NCBI GenBank assembly: GCA_950097015.1
Contig: CATNEN010000035.1
Location: 1,442,501 to 1,506,500, forward strand
DNA: 64,000 nucleotides
Direction: 5' to 3'
DNA from: Macrostomum hystrix
Lineage: Eukaryota; Platyhelminthes; Macrostomidae
Shown here piece after piece: positions 49,301-58,900 of this stretch. Position numbers and translations under genes: made by a program. The notes beneath the pieces are model-generated. The model worked only from the letters and a program-made list of their open reading frames with translations, did no database searches and was not told the origin of the DNA. Position 1 is the stretch's first letter; each line of letters starts with the position of its first letter.

Positions 49301-50217
49301 GGCGTCCTCGATCACCTCAGATCACGTGTCGTCGCGACCCCGACGGTCGTCTGAGCTGGTCGTCTGAGCCTCGATGCGATCGAGCCTGGTCAGCATGGTC
49401 AGAATGGTCCCGCTGTTCTGTGAGTTGCGGCAGCGGTCTGCAAACAAGGCACCGGTGTCTTGGAAACGATTGCATCAGGCGCGAGTTTGAAAGTCAGTCT
49501 TGCATCATAATCGATTGCTGTGTTGCTAGGTATGGCGATGGGAACTTCTTTAGGTGTCATCACTCACGTGGAAAACAATGTATTCAAAAGGACCGCGTTT
49601 GTGACGGCTTGCCAGACTGTTTAGATGCAACCGATGAGTCCGACTGCAAGTTTGTGCACGCCGGAGAGAGAGTCACACTACGCATCCAGTGGGGGAAAGC
49701 ATACGCGATCAATTGCTACTGTACTTCTCGTTGCCCCTTCCAGCCGAAATACTGCAAGCTGAAGTACTGCGCGAACTGGCAAACGGCGTGCGAGAGTCAG
49801 CACGCCCATTTCTATATCTACTCTCCGGATCGCAACTGGAGAGAGGTGATTCATAGCGGCGATACCATTGGTCTCATGTACGACTGGCATCCACACAACT
49901 GGCTGAGCTGCGGCGGTGGCGACAGTTGCAAGACGAACAGCTGCCCTGGTGGCGATGTCAGTCGCTTGAATCGCGGCTGTAGGGGAGAGAAGTTCGACAT
50001 CTACTCAGTCCAGAACGACGGGCGCTGCCGAGGCCAGTCGAATTGCAATGGACGGCCCATCAGGCGCGGAGAGTTGGTTGCTCTACGACACGCGTCCGGA
50101 TGGCTGAGCGCTCTGGCCATTGATACCGAAGTTCGACTGCGCAGCTGTCTTGGTCGACGTTCATTGGCCTGGGCCCAGGGTTGTCCGTATGAGGTGTGGA
50201 GGATCGATGTCCTGTGA
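45957..50217 (+). CDS. Cephalotoxin-like secreted multidomain protein, copy 1
   Basis: Two exons (45957-46313, 47338-50217) in phase 0 encode about 1,078 residues. Signal peptide: LTLIFNVLLLALLQEAAAAT. Then about 450 residues, predicted helical, with heptad-like stretches (RRFSEVNQRLTNIEQQLRRA) and few cysteines; EGF-like (about 483-525, CQCEPEYQGDRC); a spacer; sushi/CCP (about 731-799); TSP1 (about 800-846, WSAWSEWSRCSVSCGSG); LDLa (about 848-890, CDGLPDCLDATDESDC); and a Cys-rich C-terminal domain (about 893-1078). From memory of the family, this module set and length resemble SE-cephalotoxin of cuttlefish and cephalotoxin-like proteins of other invertebrates. The function here is unknown: toxin, gland secretion and matrix protein are all possible. 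An AATAAA lies at 50,399. Confidence 0.88.
46314..47337 (+). other. Copy 1 intron
   Basis: A 1,024-base intron, nearly identical to the intron of copy 2 (55,941-56,971) apart from small indels. The acceptor is read as AAAAAGTCAG|CTTTCC in phase 0. An AG 15 bases upstream would also keep frame. Minus-strand open frames of up to 99 codons are conserved only because the whole intron is. Confidence 0.75.
47338..50217 (+). CDS. Copy 1 exon 2 (all structural modules)
   Basis: A single 2,880-base exon encodes 959 residues: helical region, EGF, sushi, TSP1, LDLa and C-terminal domain. Packing so many modules in one exon is unusual for animal multidomain proteins, whose EGF/CCP/TSP1 modules are usually exon-bounded. 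It may reflect retroposed origin or intron loss. Confidence 0.92.
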   Translation, partial: LSKLNAIKSKRKNLFTQKLGIAAKLTAFVASMLLPSETEVLTGIVLRRFSEVNQRLTNIEQQLRRATSSIRVLQETQQTLAPYRDCHNAVRNGAQKRSDILSRMQTATTKRQLARLAEEFCVWYETSEMDARLSNLLRAATRETTSDIGANLFQSYAELHGCSTSRLIELMLGLVHDMELGAELQLTYHFFRNGAERASEHRLKAKTDLYRLRSAFDRHYWYCLENTKTMASQAVRNLMEEATRRDIFGTASHILAGLESRFHRFRWTVAVGASELLPSSSFDAGNFFTLPTTPAVLVSFADSGQTLRCSDANLTSTRLIFRCPSDSCALVASRGTIGSRSCRGVSAIGADRDSEWLVSILRHRDDPCSSPDACSSHGVCRHSAGLTGPFCQCEPEYQGDRCAIKEDTSAVSAKLIADMRDSVGQFAGVQTTVDVYYQLLDVQSNLARELRGLSACTELNRLVNSETISEALYMADMNGQYLKSRRTQNQFGELMQQHIGARNLDYFLRTLLHQLLGTNQLGLPGRGIVKLFKRCWATTLDFPLCGQRYSQSVQRLMTALVLMDEAVGEALISYFSWKKNGVNTADELVLSYLTSEYKNRTSLLRDHWTAQSCPALVSTDKPLGPGIGDWNQRFCNDSHSFEGLTVNVTCSAGLWRPRSPQITCRRDPDGRLSWSSEPRCDRAWSAWSEWSRCSVSCGSGLQTRHRCLGNDCIRREFESQSCIIIDCCVARYGDGNFFRCHHSRGKQCIQKDRVCDGLPDCLDATDESDCKFVHAGERVTLRIQWGKAYAINCYCTSRCPFQPKYCKLKYCANWQTACESQHAHFYIYSPDRNWREVIHSGDTIGLMYDWHPHNWLSCGGGDSCKTNSCPGGDVSRLNRGCRGEKFDIYSVQNDGRCRGQSNCNGRPIRRGELVALRHASGWLSALAIDTEVRLRSCLGRRSLAWAQGCPYEVWRIDVL

Positions 50218-50398
50218 GGATTGCCTAGAAGCAGGAACTATTTACATTTTGGCAACAATACAAACGAAAGTCTTAGTTTTATAATTTGCTGCAAGTTTAT
50301 TTCAAAGCACTAATTTAATTGCTCAAAGCCGTGCATGAAGGCAGTTTGTACTATTTTGTGATCTGTGAATTGCTGAAAATTCCAGAACCTTTCTGCAC

Positions 50399-50404
50399 AA
50401 TAAA
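50399..50404 (+). terminator. Poly(A) signal of copy 1
   Basis: AATAAA 181 bases after the stop of copy 1. Confidence 0.55.
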
Positions 50405-52020
50405 CTTTTCCTCAGTGCAGAAAAGTTTCTCTAGATTTATTAAATATTTATCAAGTAGGGCTAGGAGAAACCACAAAAGCTAAGGGAAGTGCAATAGCCG
50501 TACTTACGAGGTTTAATACGGTTTCATTGTGGGGTCACAGATACTTTACATATGACAATCAATTGCATCCTCAATTCCTTCATCCATGAACTAATTTACA
50601 TCACGTGAAGTGTCTGCAGCTATAGTGAAAATATCGAGTACGATTATGCAACAATAAAATTTATGGGCTAAGCTATAAAAAATTGTGTTTTTTCAAATAC
50701 TTTTAATATACTTCAGTACCTTTACATTTTCAAGAGCAATAAGCTGAGGTTTTTCATCACAAATGCTTCTACCAGATAATTACAGCAATATATAGTTACA
50801 CCAGTTTTGGAAATCCTGCTTTAAACTCAACCTAATTTTTTCAATAATGTTGTTGAATGAAGTTCAGATTTGGCTTCTGTGTAGTCTTTATTACTAGAGC
50901 AGCATTCGTTTGAATATTGCACATTCTTTTTGTTTGCTGTCAATTACTGAATAGTAGTAATAGTAGTATGAGCACAGCTTGAAGGCTACCACTATTATAC
51001 TGTATTCAATCATGCAGCATCCGGTACTAGTCATCATTTTAGAGCCGATAAAATTCCGTCAACACTACCAAATCGATGGCAGATGCGGCATTCAGCGATG
51101 TTAAGTCATGTCAGCATGTCAACAGACGTGGTGCAGAACAAAGTCAATCAAAATGCACAGAGAGAACATTGAGTTTGAGTTCTTAAGACACTGGACATAA
51201 AGGATATAGAAATAAGTTAAATTCAGCCACTTTTATTACAAGTTTAGGAGAGATTTCTCCTGAGAATTGTACCTAACAATAATCTCCAACCAAGAGCACT
51301 GACGCACCCTGTCTGGGGAACCACAAACTGGCTGGCCGACGAGGCATTGCGAACTGCAAGACCAAAAATTGCCTTTCATCATTTAATACTTCGAATTAAT
51401 TCAAGCCGCAAATAGCTTTCAGTATCAATTCGTCCCTACATTAGATAATGGATACGTTCACATCTAATGTTTATCAGTGTTAACATCGTTAGACTAGATC
51501 TCTTTGCTCTCTTAAAAAGCAAAAGTGTTCACATTGAAATAAAAATTGCTTAACTTTTTCTTCATTGAAATGTTTCAAAACAGTTTGCGGTAAAGACTGT
51601 GGTTTATTCTGTTAACTAAAACTGTAAAATTGATTAATATTGATCGAACAGCCGACAGAACACTCCAGCTATTGCGTGGCGCATCTGAAGGCTGCGTACA
51701 GCTGTTCATTAAATTGAATGGAGGATGCCCCACACTCGTACCCCAGGTGATGCTGCTTTGAAAGCTAAGTTTGCTACAAAAACCAATGCCTTCTTCAAAA
51801 CAAACAAAGACGAGTATAAATTTACTTTACAAATGCATCATTGAAGTCGTCTCCTCTTGCGCACATCGTTCGGCCGACGAAATATTGCACATAAATTGGT
51901 TGGCAGCACCGAGGAACTTGCTCTGAACCTCAGCGTTCTGGCGAATTTCTTCTGCCAAAATCTGCCAGCAGTGTCTGGCCAACTCAAACATTACTTTCGT
52001 CGGCCTTTAAAGGCCACCGC
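50405..52020. other. AT-rich spacer, nothing recognised
   Basis: No array, SINE or coding frame that I can support. The 3' flank of copy 1 shows no resemblance to that of copy 2. Confidence 0.5.
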
Positions 52021-52024
52021 GTTT

Positions 52025-52165
52025 GATGTTAACTGGAGACGTCCTTGGCTGAAGCAATGCAGAGTTAAGTGTCTGGCTAAACACCAGGAGTTATTCCAGT
52101 GGAGTCAGGAAACGAGCCCCCGACCTTCAAATAGTGAGTCCGACACTAACAACCAGACTATAGCC
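52025..52165 (-). mobile_element. SINE family B head fragment
   Basis: The minus strand reads GGGGGCTCGTTTCCTGACTC (decayed B-box), then CCAGACACTTAACTCTGCAT and TGCTTCAGCC. It faces the + strand copy at 52,240 head to head. Confidence 0.7.
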
Positions 52166-52239
52166 CCTTCATTAATTATTAATTATTAATAAATTAGTGC
52201 ATTCAACCATTAAGTTTCATTAGTAAATTTTTATACAAG

Positions 52240-52512
52240 AGGTTGTAGCCCTTGTGGTTAGAGCGTCTGACTCAATACTTGAATGTCGCGGGGGTCGATT
52301 CTTGACTCCACTGGAACAGTTTGTGTGTTTTAGCAAGACACTTAACTCAGCATTGCTTGAGTTCACTCAGCTGTTAAATCGGTACCAGCATTAGCTGGGG
52401 TAATTGAGGGTCGGTTGAGTTGGGTGTGGGATGTCCCCTCCAGTCCATGGACTGAACAGCCGTACGCAGTCTTTAGATGCGCCGCGCAATAGCTGCTGTA
52501 GAGAGTAGTAAC
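52240..52512 (+). mobile_element. SINE family B, full copy
   Basis: Head TGTGGTTAGAGCGTCTGACT (A-box) and GGGGGTCGATTCTTGACTCC (B-box). Body: TTAGCAAGACACTTAACTCA, GCTGTTAAATCGGTACCAGC, ATTAGCTGGGGTAATTGAGG and CAGTCCATGGACTGAAC. It shares this order with the 7.86 kb element. The GCAAGACACTTAACTC segment recalls a block found in several animal SINE families, as I remember them. Confidence 0.82.
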
Positions 52513-52514
52513 AT

Positions 52515-53620
52515 ATTCCATTTGCTTAACGCGCTACTTAAAGTAATGTCACAAGGAGACCTAAGCTATAACTTTTAATCTATTTTTAGGAATGAATCAT
52601 ACTCTGTTTTTAGAAACAAAGTCATGTGAAATGAAACCGGAGAACCGGTTCTCGACAGCTGTATTTGTTTGAATTCCAAATATGGTAATGTTCACCTGAA
52701 AAACCCCCAAATCGCAGCTGAACAAACAAGTTTGACGTCACTGTGCAAATATGTATGCCCAATGTAAACACCCGGTCCTAAACCGGTTTTCTCCCAAAAT
52801 TTTACTATAAATACAAGCGAAAATCCGAGCTGAAAATTCAGACCCGGAGCGGTCTACCGGACTTCAAAACATCCTTTACGATGAAGAGGACTCATCTCTG
52901 AGGGAAAGTTGTAAGCGCTTTAGTAGACAGAGTTATTTATTGCTAGCAATAGTTGTTGAACTGAACTAGGTTTACGAGAGCCACATATCGTCGATACATT
53001 TGAGAAAGGCCTTCTTGTTTCCTAGGATACATTCCTAGAGGATTATTGATTGATTGATTTGAGTTATCCGTTATCTTTCAGAGGTAACGAAGAAGACGCC
53101 CATCAGGAGGACCTATTAGAGAGGCACAAGAGAGATTTCAATTGTTCACTAGGGCGCACGCTTCTATTGTGAATTCCGAGCTTGAGGAAACCGACAAGAA
53201 ATCAGATTCGCTCTCGTCCCTTATTGGCCAACAGACAAATTCAAGCGCAACAGACACGATCGACTAGCAGCTGTCAAGAAGACAAAGAAGACAAGAAGAC
53301 TACAAAGACTCAAGAAGCAGCAGAACCGATACTTCACGGTCCGATCAGCACAAGGAGAAGAAGAACCGCCGGCTTTCGAAGACCAAAGACTACGAACTAC
53401 CTACTACCAAGGAAGACGAAGCAACTGCAGTAAGTGTCACGTGACTCTTATAAATTCCTAGGCAATTTTCCCCATTGTCTTGAAGTGGGAGTTTTGTGTG
53501 TCTGATCAGAAAACAAAGCTCTTCACTGCGGCTGTGCTGTCGGCTGCACATCTGGCCCAATCGGGGCAGGTGTAATCAAATAGTATTGTTATTATTAAAT
53601 TTATAATTATATTTGCAGAG
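52515..53620. other. Unassigned stretch, possibly retroelement-derived
   Basis: An acceptor-like CCGTTATCTTTCAG ends at about 53,081 and a donor-like CTGCA|GTAAGT lies near 53,430. Between them are short frames including REAQERFQLFTRAHASIVNS and an Arg/Lys-rich frame (53,182-53,433). They look like an exon or gag remnant but match nothing that I can name. Confidence 0.3.
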
Positions 53621-53629
53621 CCATTATAT

Positions 53630-54600
53630 TTGCACATCTGTGCAAATAGTGCCGACACCTCCTGGCATCGTGGTCAGCCTATCAGGCCACGGATGACCTC
53701 GGTTGGCTCCGAAGTCCGTGCCTCGGCTGCGGCAGACAAGATCGGCACATCAGGGACGAGCAGAGGACAGCGCAGCGCACAACGTCGCACTGAGCGACGG
53801 CGTGAGCGCAACCGGCGTGGGCGACTTCAAGACGCCAGTCGTCCTCGGTCTCTGCCGCTTGAAGTACCCTATTCGCGGGCGCGTTCGCTGAGTATTCGCG
53901 TAGTATGCTGACATTAGCACTACCGTGAGAGCTACAGCTGAGAAGACGGTCCCGCTGATGCGACCGGCGGAGCGATCGCAGCCAGTCTGGCAGAGCGATC
54001 CGATGATCAGGCAGGCGCGGTTGTAGATCGAGCGACTCCGAAAATCCCGACGGCCCACTGATGACGCCAAGGACCAGTGGGCAGTGCAGCTGGCACTGAC
54101 GTGAGGAGCCGCGCAGTGTGGACGGCCGTTTGGACCCTGACGGGGCGCAAGAGGCGTGTGGCGCTAAATCTGACCGGCGACACTCCGTAGGAGCGCAGGA
54201 ATGAACTGCGCGACTTCTTCGCCGGCATTGTGAACGCGCCCTCGCCCCCGCTGCCAGCCAGTTTCGCACTGCCGACAGACACGGCCCTGCCAGCTGAGGA
54301 GGATTTTCGCACCAGCCCAGTCACCGTGGAGGACGTTGTGCGGTTCGCTCGGAGAATATCAGGCGGTAAGGCGCTTGGCCCCGACAAGGTTCCAATCGAT
54401 GCGCTGCTGCTCCGCCGTGTGGCTTCCCAAGTCACAGGCGCGATAAACCACGTGCTCGCTGGCGCCCCGGCGCCCCTGTTCGATGATGTAGCGCACTTCG
54501 TACCGATCCCGAAGAGGGCCGGGACAACGCGGAAAAAATATCAGCGCGGGATCTCGCTTATGTCCTGCATGCACCGCGAAGTTTTTCAACTGACTGCTTC
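53630..54600 (+). pseudogene. Non-LTR retrotransposon reverse transcriptase, broken
   Basis: The frame around 54,100-54,590 reads ERRNELRDFFAGIVN, VEDVVRFARRISGGKALGPD, KVPIDALL, HFVPIPKRAGTTRKK and RGISLMSCMHREVF. These correspond to the N-terminal RT segments of LINE-type elements (K..GPD.. and P.PK...). An in-frame TAG lies at 54,188 and the catalytic core is missing, so it is an inactive remnant. Arg-rich frames upstream (53,630-53,910) may be its 5' part. Confidence 0.65.
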
Positions 54601-54679
54601 CCGATCGCCTGCAGTCGGTGCTGGACTCGAACCTCCATTTCGAGCAATTACGGGTTCCGGTACAGTGACCCAGATCCTC

Positions 54680-55005
54680 GCACTCTGCGATCCTTTCAAG
54701 TTTTAGTGCATTGTTAATACTCATTTTTTACTTCGTAGAAATCATGAGCAAGTTTTTAACAGCTCGGACTTACCACTACTGGTAAAGTTCCGACTATGCT
54801 ACCAACAGTAGGAACAATGAAAATTCACTTAAATCTACAAAAAAACTAGCAGAAGGAGTCTAAGACAATTATGATCGGTTTCACAGTCGCTTCCGGATTT
54901 GCTTGGGATAAAACTATGAAGACTGTAGGCATCAAATAGCAGCTGTTAATTTCGCTTTTCCCCTTGACTATCAAACTTCGAAACTAACTAACATTTGCTT
55001 GGAAG
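54680..55005 (+). promoter_or_regulatory. Decayed duplicate of the cephalotoxin-like promoter
   Basis: It aligns along its length with 45,620-45,956 (CCGACTATGCTACCAACAGT, CAGTCGCTTCCGGATT, CCCCTTGACTATCAAACTTC). The TATA box reads TATGAA instead of TATAAA and the initiator reads TTAATTT instead of TTCAGTT. No exon 1 follows. It is a remnant of a lost or truncated family member. Confidence 0.75.
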
Positions 55006-55302
55006 CGAAGCAAAGTCCTCGAACATCTGCAGCCAAATGTTCACATCAATATCTGCAGAACCGGAAAACTTTGGGGGTAAAAGTGCGTTTTTTGGATGCC
55101 ATGGTAAGCTGATATTGTCAAGCTGAGTTACCGCTGCCACACATGTAAGATTAGCCTTTAGGTAGGCACGAAGCCCATGAGAGACAGCCTAAGCTGACTG
55201 CAGGTTAATATTTGAAAGCTTTGGGGTTGCGCCGACACGCACCCCAGCACGTTGCACGATGCACATTCGAGAATGTACATAGTGTACACAGTCGATACCT
55301 TA

Positions 55303-55601
55303 CAATAGAAATCGTCAGCAAGTTTTTACCAGCGCGGACTTACCTCTACTGATAAAGTTCCGACTATGCTACCAACAGTAGGCACAAATGAAAATTCACT
55401 TAAGTCTACAAAAGCTAGCAGAAAGTTGAATCAGAGTCAAAGACAATTAAGATCGGTTTCACAGTCGCTTCCGGATTGGCTGGACATAAAACTATAAAGA
55501 CTGCAGGCATCAATTAGCAGCTGTTCAGTTCACTTTTCCCCTTGACTATCAAACTTCGAAACTAACAAGCATTAGATTGGAAATGACTTGCTTCGTTGCG
55601 G
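55303..55601 (+). promoter_or_regulatory. Promoter of cephalotoxin-like gene copy 2
   Basis: It is nearly identical to the copy 1 promoter from GTCGCTTCCGGATT through TATAAA (55,493) and the initiator (A at 55,527). Homology starts about 55,308, about 60 bases later than in the decayed copy. One inserted T after the former start codon changes the initiation site (see copy 2). Confidence 0.72.
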
Positions 55602-55633
55602 ATGCCGACGAAGCAATTGACGCTGATATTTAA
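55583..55633 (+). CDS. Short upstream ORF created by a 1-base insertion
   Basis: The ATG corresponding to the start codon of copy 1 is followed by ACTTGC instead of ACTGC. It therefore reads a 16-codon frame ending at TAA 55,631 and overlapping the true start at 55,602. It could dampen translation of copy 2. This is a reading of the sequence, not evidence of translation. Confidence 0.4.
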   Translation: MTCFVADADEAIDADI

Positions 55634-55940
55634 TGTGCTGCTATTGGCGCTACTGCAAGAAGCCGCAGCAGCTACGGAGTCGCCGATGTCATGGACCACG
55701 CGTGCTCCCACGACACCAGCACTTATGCCGATCTCGACACCGGCGTCACCAGTCGACGGCTACTCGGCGCAGCCGAGAGTGGCCGCAGCCCAGCTAGACC
55801 TGGCAGACCGAATGGCGGCCGAGCTGTCCGACTGGGCCGGCCAGCTGGCCGAGTCTGGAGCTGATGTGGACAGCGTTCGACAGGCCAGGTACACGCGGAC
55901 TGCAGCGGGCGCCATCGAGATGATCGGAAACTTTCACAAG
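55602..55940 (+). CDS. Copy 2 exon 1 (signal peptide)
   Basis: The in-frame ATG at 55,602 corresponds to the second Met of copy 1. The exon carries the same signal peptide and the variant DGYSAQP. The donor AAG|GTAATG is in phase 0. Confidence 0.85.
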
Positions 55941-58900
55941 GTAATGCGCGCTCAAAAATGTTGTCTCTGTGAAATTCTCACTTTTCAACTTTTAGTTGTC
56001 AGTGTTTTACATTGTTATTTTTTATTTAAAATAAAGTTTTTCGAAGGCGCGCATTTTTAATTTTTGTTCCGATATGGTGCATTGTAGTCGATCCGAATTT
56101 CTGGAAAGGGACAGAACTTTAAATGGTGTCTGAGAATAATTTTCCATCTTCAAGTCCTGTCTAAGTAAATGCAGAAGGAGTTAAACAAAAGCTCACTGAA
56201 GACACTAAACTGCGCATTCAGCAATTCAGCTGTCAGATAACGATAAGCCAATGCGAGTCACGCGATCTACTTGGCATTCTTCGCAAACAGTTCTGCGAGT
56301 GTGCGCATGCGGTGCTAGCAAAATAGCTCCAATTAGGTTCGGATAAACAAAACCAGCCTGACGTTGAAAGCATTCTAGGCAGGCGGTGCAGAGGATGGAT
56401 GGTCCGATAAGGGGCACAAAGGAGAGATAAATATTGGGAAAGCCAGCCTTTTGCTGCGTACATATAAAATGTACATTGACTTTGAATCATCAAGTTCGAA
56501 GGCATCTGAACCTTGAAAACTGCACGTGACAAACTGTAAGCATAAGCAAGGACCTATTTTACCCCACAGAAGCAACAAGGCAAGAAGCCATTCCCAAAAG
56601 GCCAAAATCGCACCACATTCGGCCCAAATAGGATTTATGTTCGCAACTAACCACATCGCAACAACAACGACAATGATACTGTATATAAAGTTTGATAGAT
56701 TTTAGGCTAGTAATACTTTAGATTAGCATTATATATCGACAATTCCGACAGCATAATATTACTTACCTAAAAAGCTGCTTTTGTATGCCTCTATGACGTC
56801 AAAAAAGAAAACATTTTTCATCGCATTAGCAATGTGATCATAACATGTCACAATTGAATCTGAAAACAAAAAACACTTCCAATTGTGACAAGATTAGCTT
56901 TTGTATCTTTACAATGAACGCTAAAGTGTAAATGCAACAGGGAAAATCATTTGAAGTTATTAAACAGTCAGCTTTCCAAACTGAATGCAATTAAAAGCAA
57001 ACGCAAAAACTTATTCACACAGAAACTGGGCATCGCTGCGAAATTGACTGCCTTTGTGGCCTCCATGCTGCTGCCCAGTGAGACCGAGGTGCTCACCGGC
57101 ATCGTACTCCGTCGCTTCAGCGAGGTCAACCAGCGACTGACCAACATCGAGCAGCAGCTGCGACGAGCCACAAGCTCCATTCGAGTGTTGCAGGAGACGC
57201 AACAGACCCTCGCACCGTATCGCGATTGCCACAATGCTGTGCGCAACGGAGCACAGAAGCGCTCCGACATTCTGTCCAGGATGCAGACGGCTACCACGAA
57301 GCGGCAGCTCGCTCGATTGGCCGAGGAGTTCTGCGTCTGGTACGAGACGTCCGAGATGGATGCTCGACTCTCGAATCTGCTCCGAGCGGCTACTCGAGAG
57401 ACCACATCCGATATCGGAGCGAACCTGTTCCAGTCGTACGCTGAGCTTCACGGATGCAGCACGAGCCGACTCATCGAGCTCATGCTCGGACTTGTGCATG
57501 ACATGGAGCTGGGAGCTGAGCTTCAACTCACCTACCATTTCTTCAGAAATGGAGCGGAACGAGCGTCTGAGCATCGGCTCAAAGCAAAGACTGATCTCTA
57601 TCGATTGCGATCAGCATTTGATCGACATTACTGGTACTGTCTTGAGAACACAAAAACAATGGCATCTCAAGCTGTTCGGAACCTGATGGAGGAGGCCACG
57701 AGGCTTGACATATTTGGCACTGCTAGCCACATTCTCGCAGGCCTAGAGAGTAGATTCCATCGATTTCGTTGGACAGTGGCCGTCGGTGCATCTGAGCTTC
57801 TGCCAAGCAGCTCATTTGATGCTGGAAACTTCTTCACATTGCCGACGACTCCAGCAGTGTTGGTGTCGTTCGCGGACAGCGGCCAGACTCTCCGGTGCTC
57901 AGACGCGAACTTGACGAGCACTCGTCTGATCTTCCGATGTCCGTCAGACTCTTGTGCGCTGGTAGCATCGAGAGGAACCATAGGAAGTCGGTCATGTCGA
58001 GGAGTGTCCGCAATCGGTGCTGATCGAGACTCTGAGTGGCTCGTCTCGATTCTGAGACACCGCGATGATCCCTGCTCATCTCCTGATGCGTGCAGCAGTC
58101 ATGGTGTGTGTCGCCACAGTGCCGGCCTGACCGGTCCATTTTGTCAGTGCGAGCCAGAGTACCAAGGAGATCGATGCGCCATCAAGGAAGATAATTCCGC
58201 AGTGTCGGCTAAGCTCATCGCCGACATGAGGGACTCGGTCGGTCAGTTCGCTGGTGTCCAGACCACTGTGGATGTGTACTACCAACTGTTGGACGTGCAG
58301 TCGAATCTGGCCAGAGAGCTGCGAGGTTTGAGTGCCTGTACTGAGCTCAACAGACTCGTGAACTCAGAAACCATCAGCGAAGCATTGTACATGGCCGATA
58401 TGAATGGCCAGTATCTCAAGAGTCGAAGAACGCAAAATCAGTTCGGCGAGCTCATGCAGCAACACATCGGTGCTCGAAACCTGGACTACTTTTTGAGAAC
58501 CCTACTCCACCAACTTCTCGGAACAAATCAGCTCGGTCTTCCTGGTCGAGGAATAGTCAAACTGTTCAAGAGGTGCTGGGCCACGACTTTGGATTTTCCG
58601 CTATGTGGTCAGCGATACTCGCAATCTGTACAGCGTCTCATGACTGCTTTGGTTCTGATGGACGCGGCTGTAGGCGAAGCACTGATCACCTACTTTAGCT
58701 GGAAGAATGTTTCAGTTGATACTGCTGACAAACTGGTGCTTTCATATTTGACTAGCGAGTATAAGAATCGCACAAGTCTATTGAGAGACCACTGGACAGC
58801 TCAGTCATGCCCTGCTTTAGTCTCCACGGATAAGCCACTCGGTCCGGGCATAGGTGACTGGAATCAGCGATTCTGCAATGACAGCCACAGTTTTGAGGGC

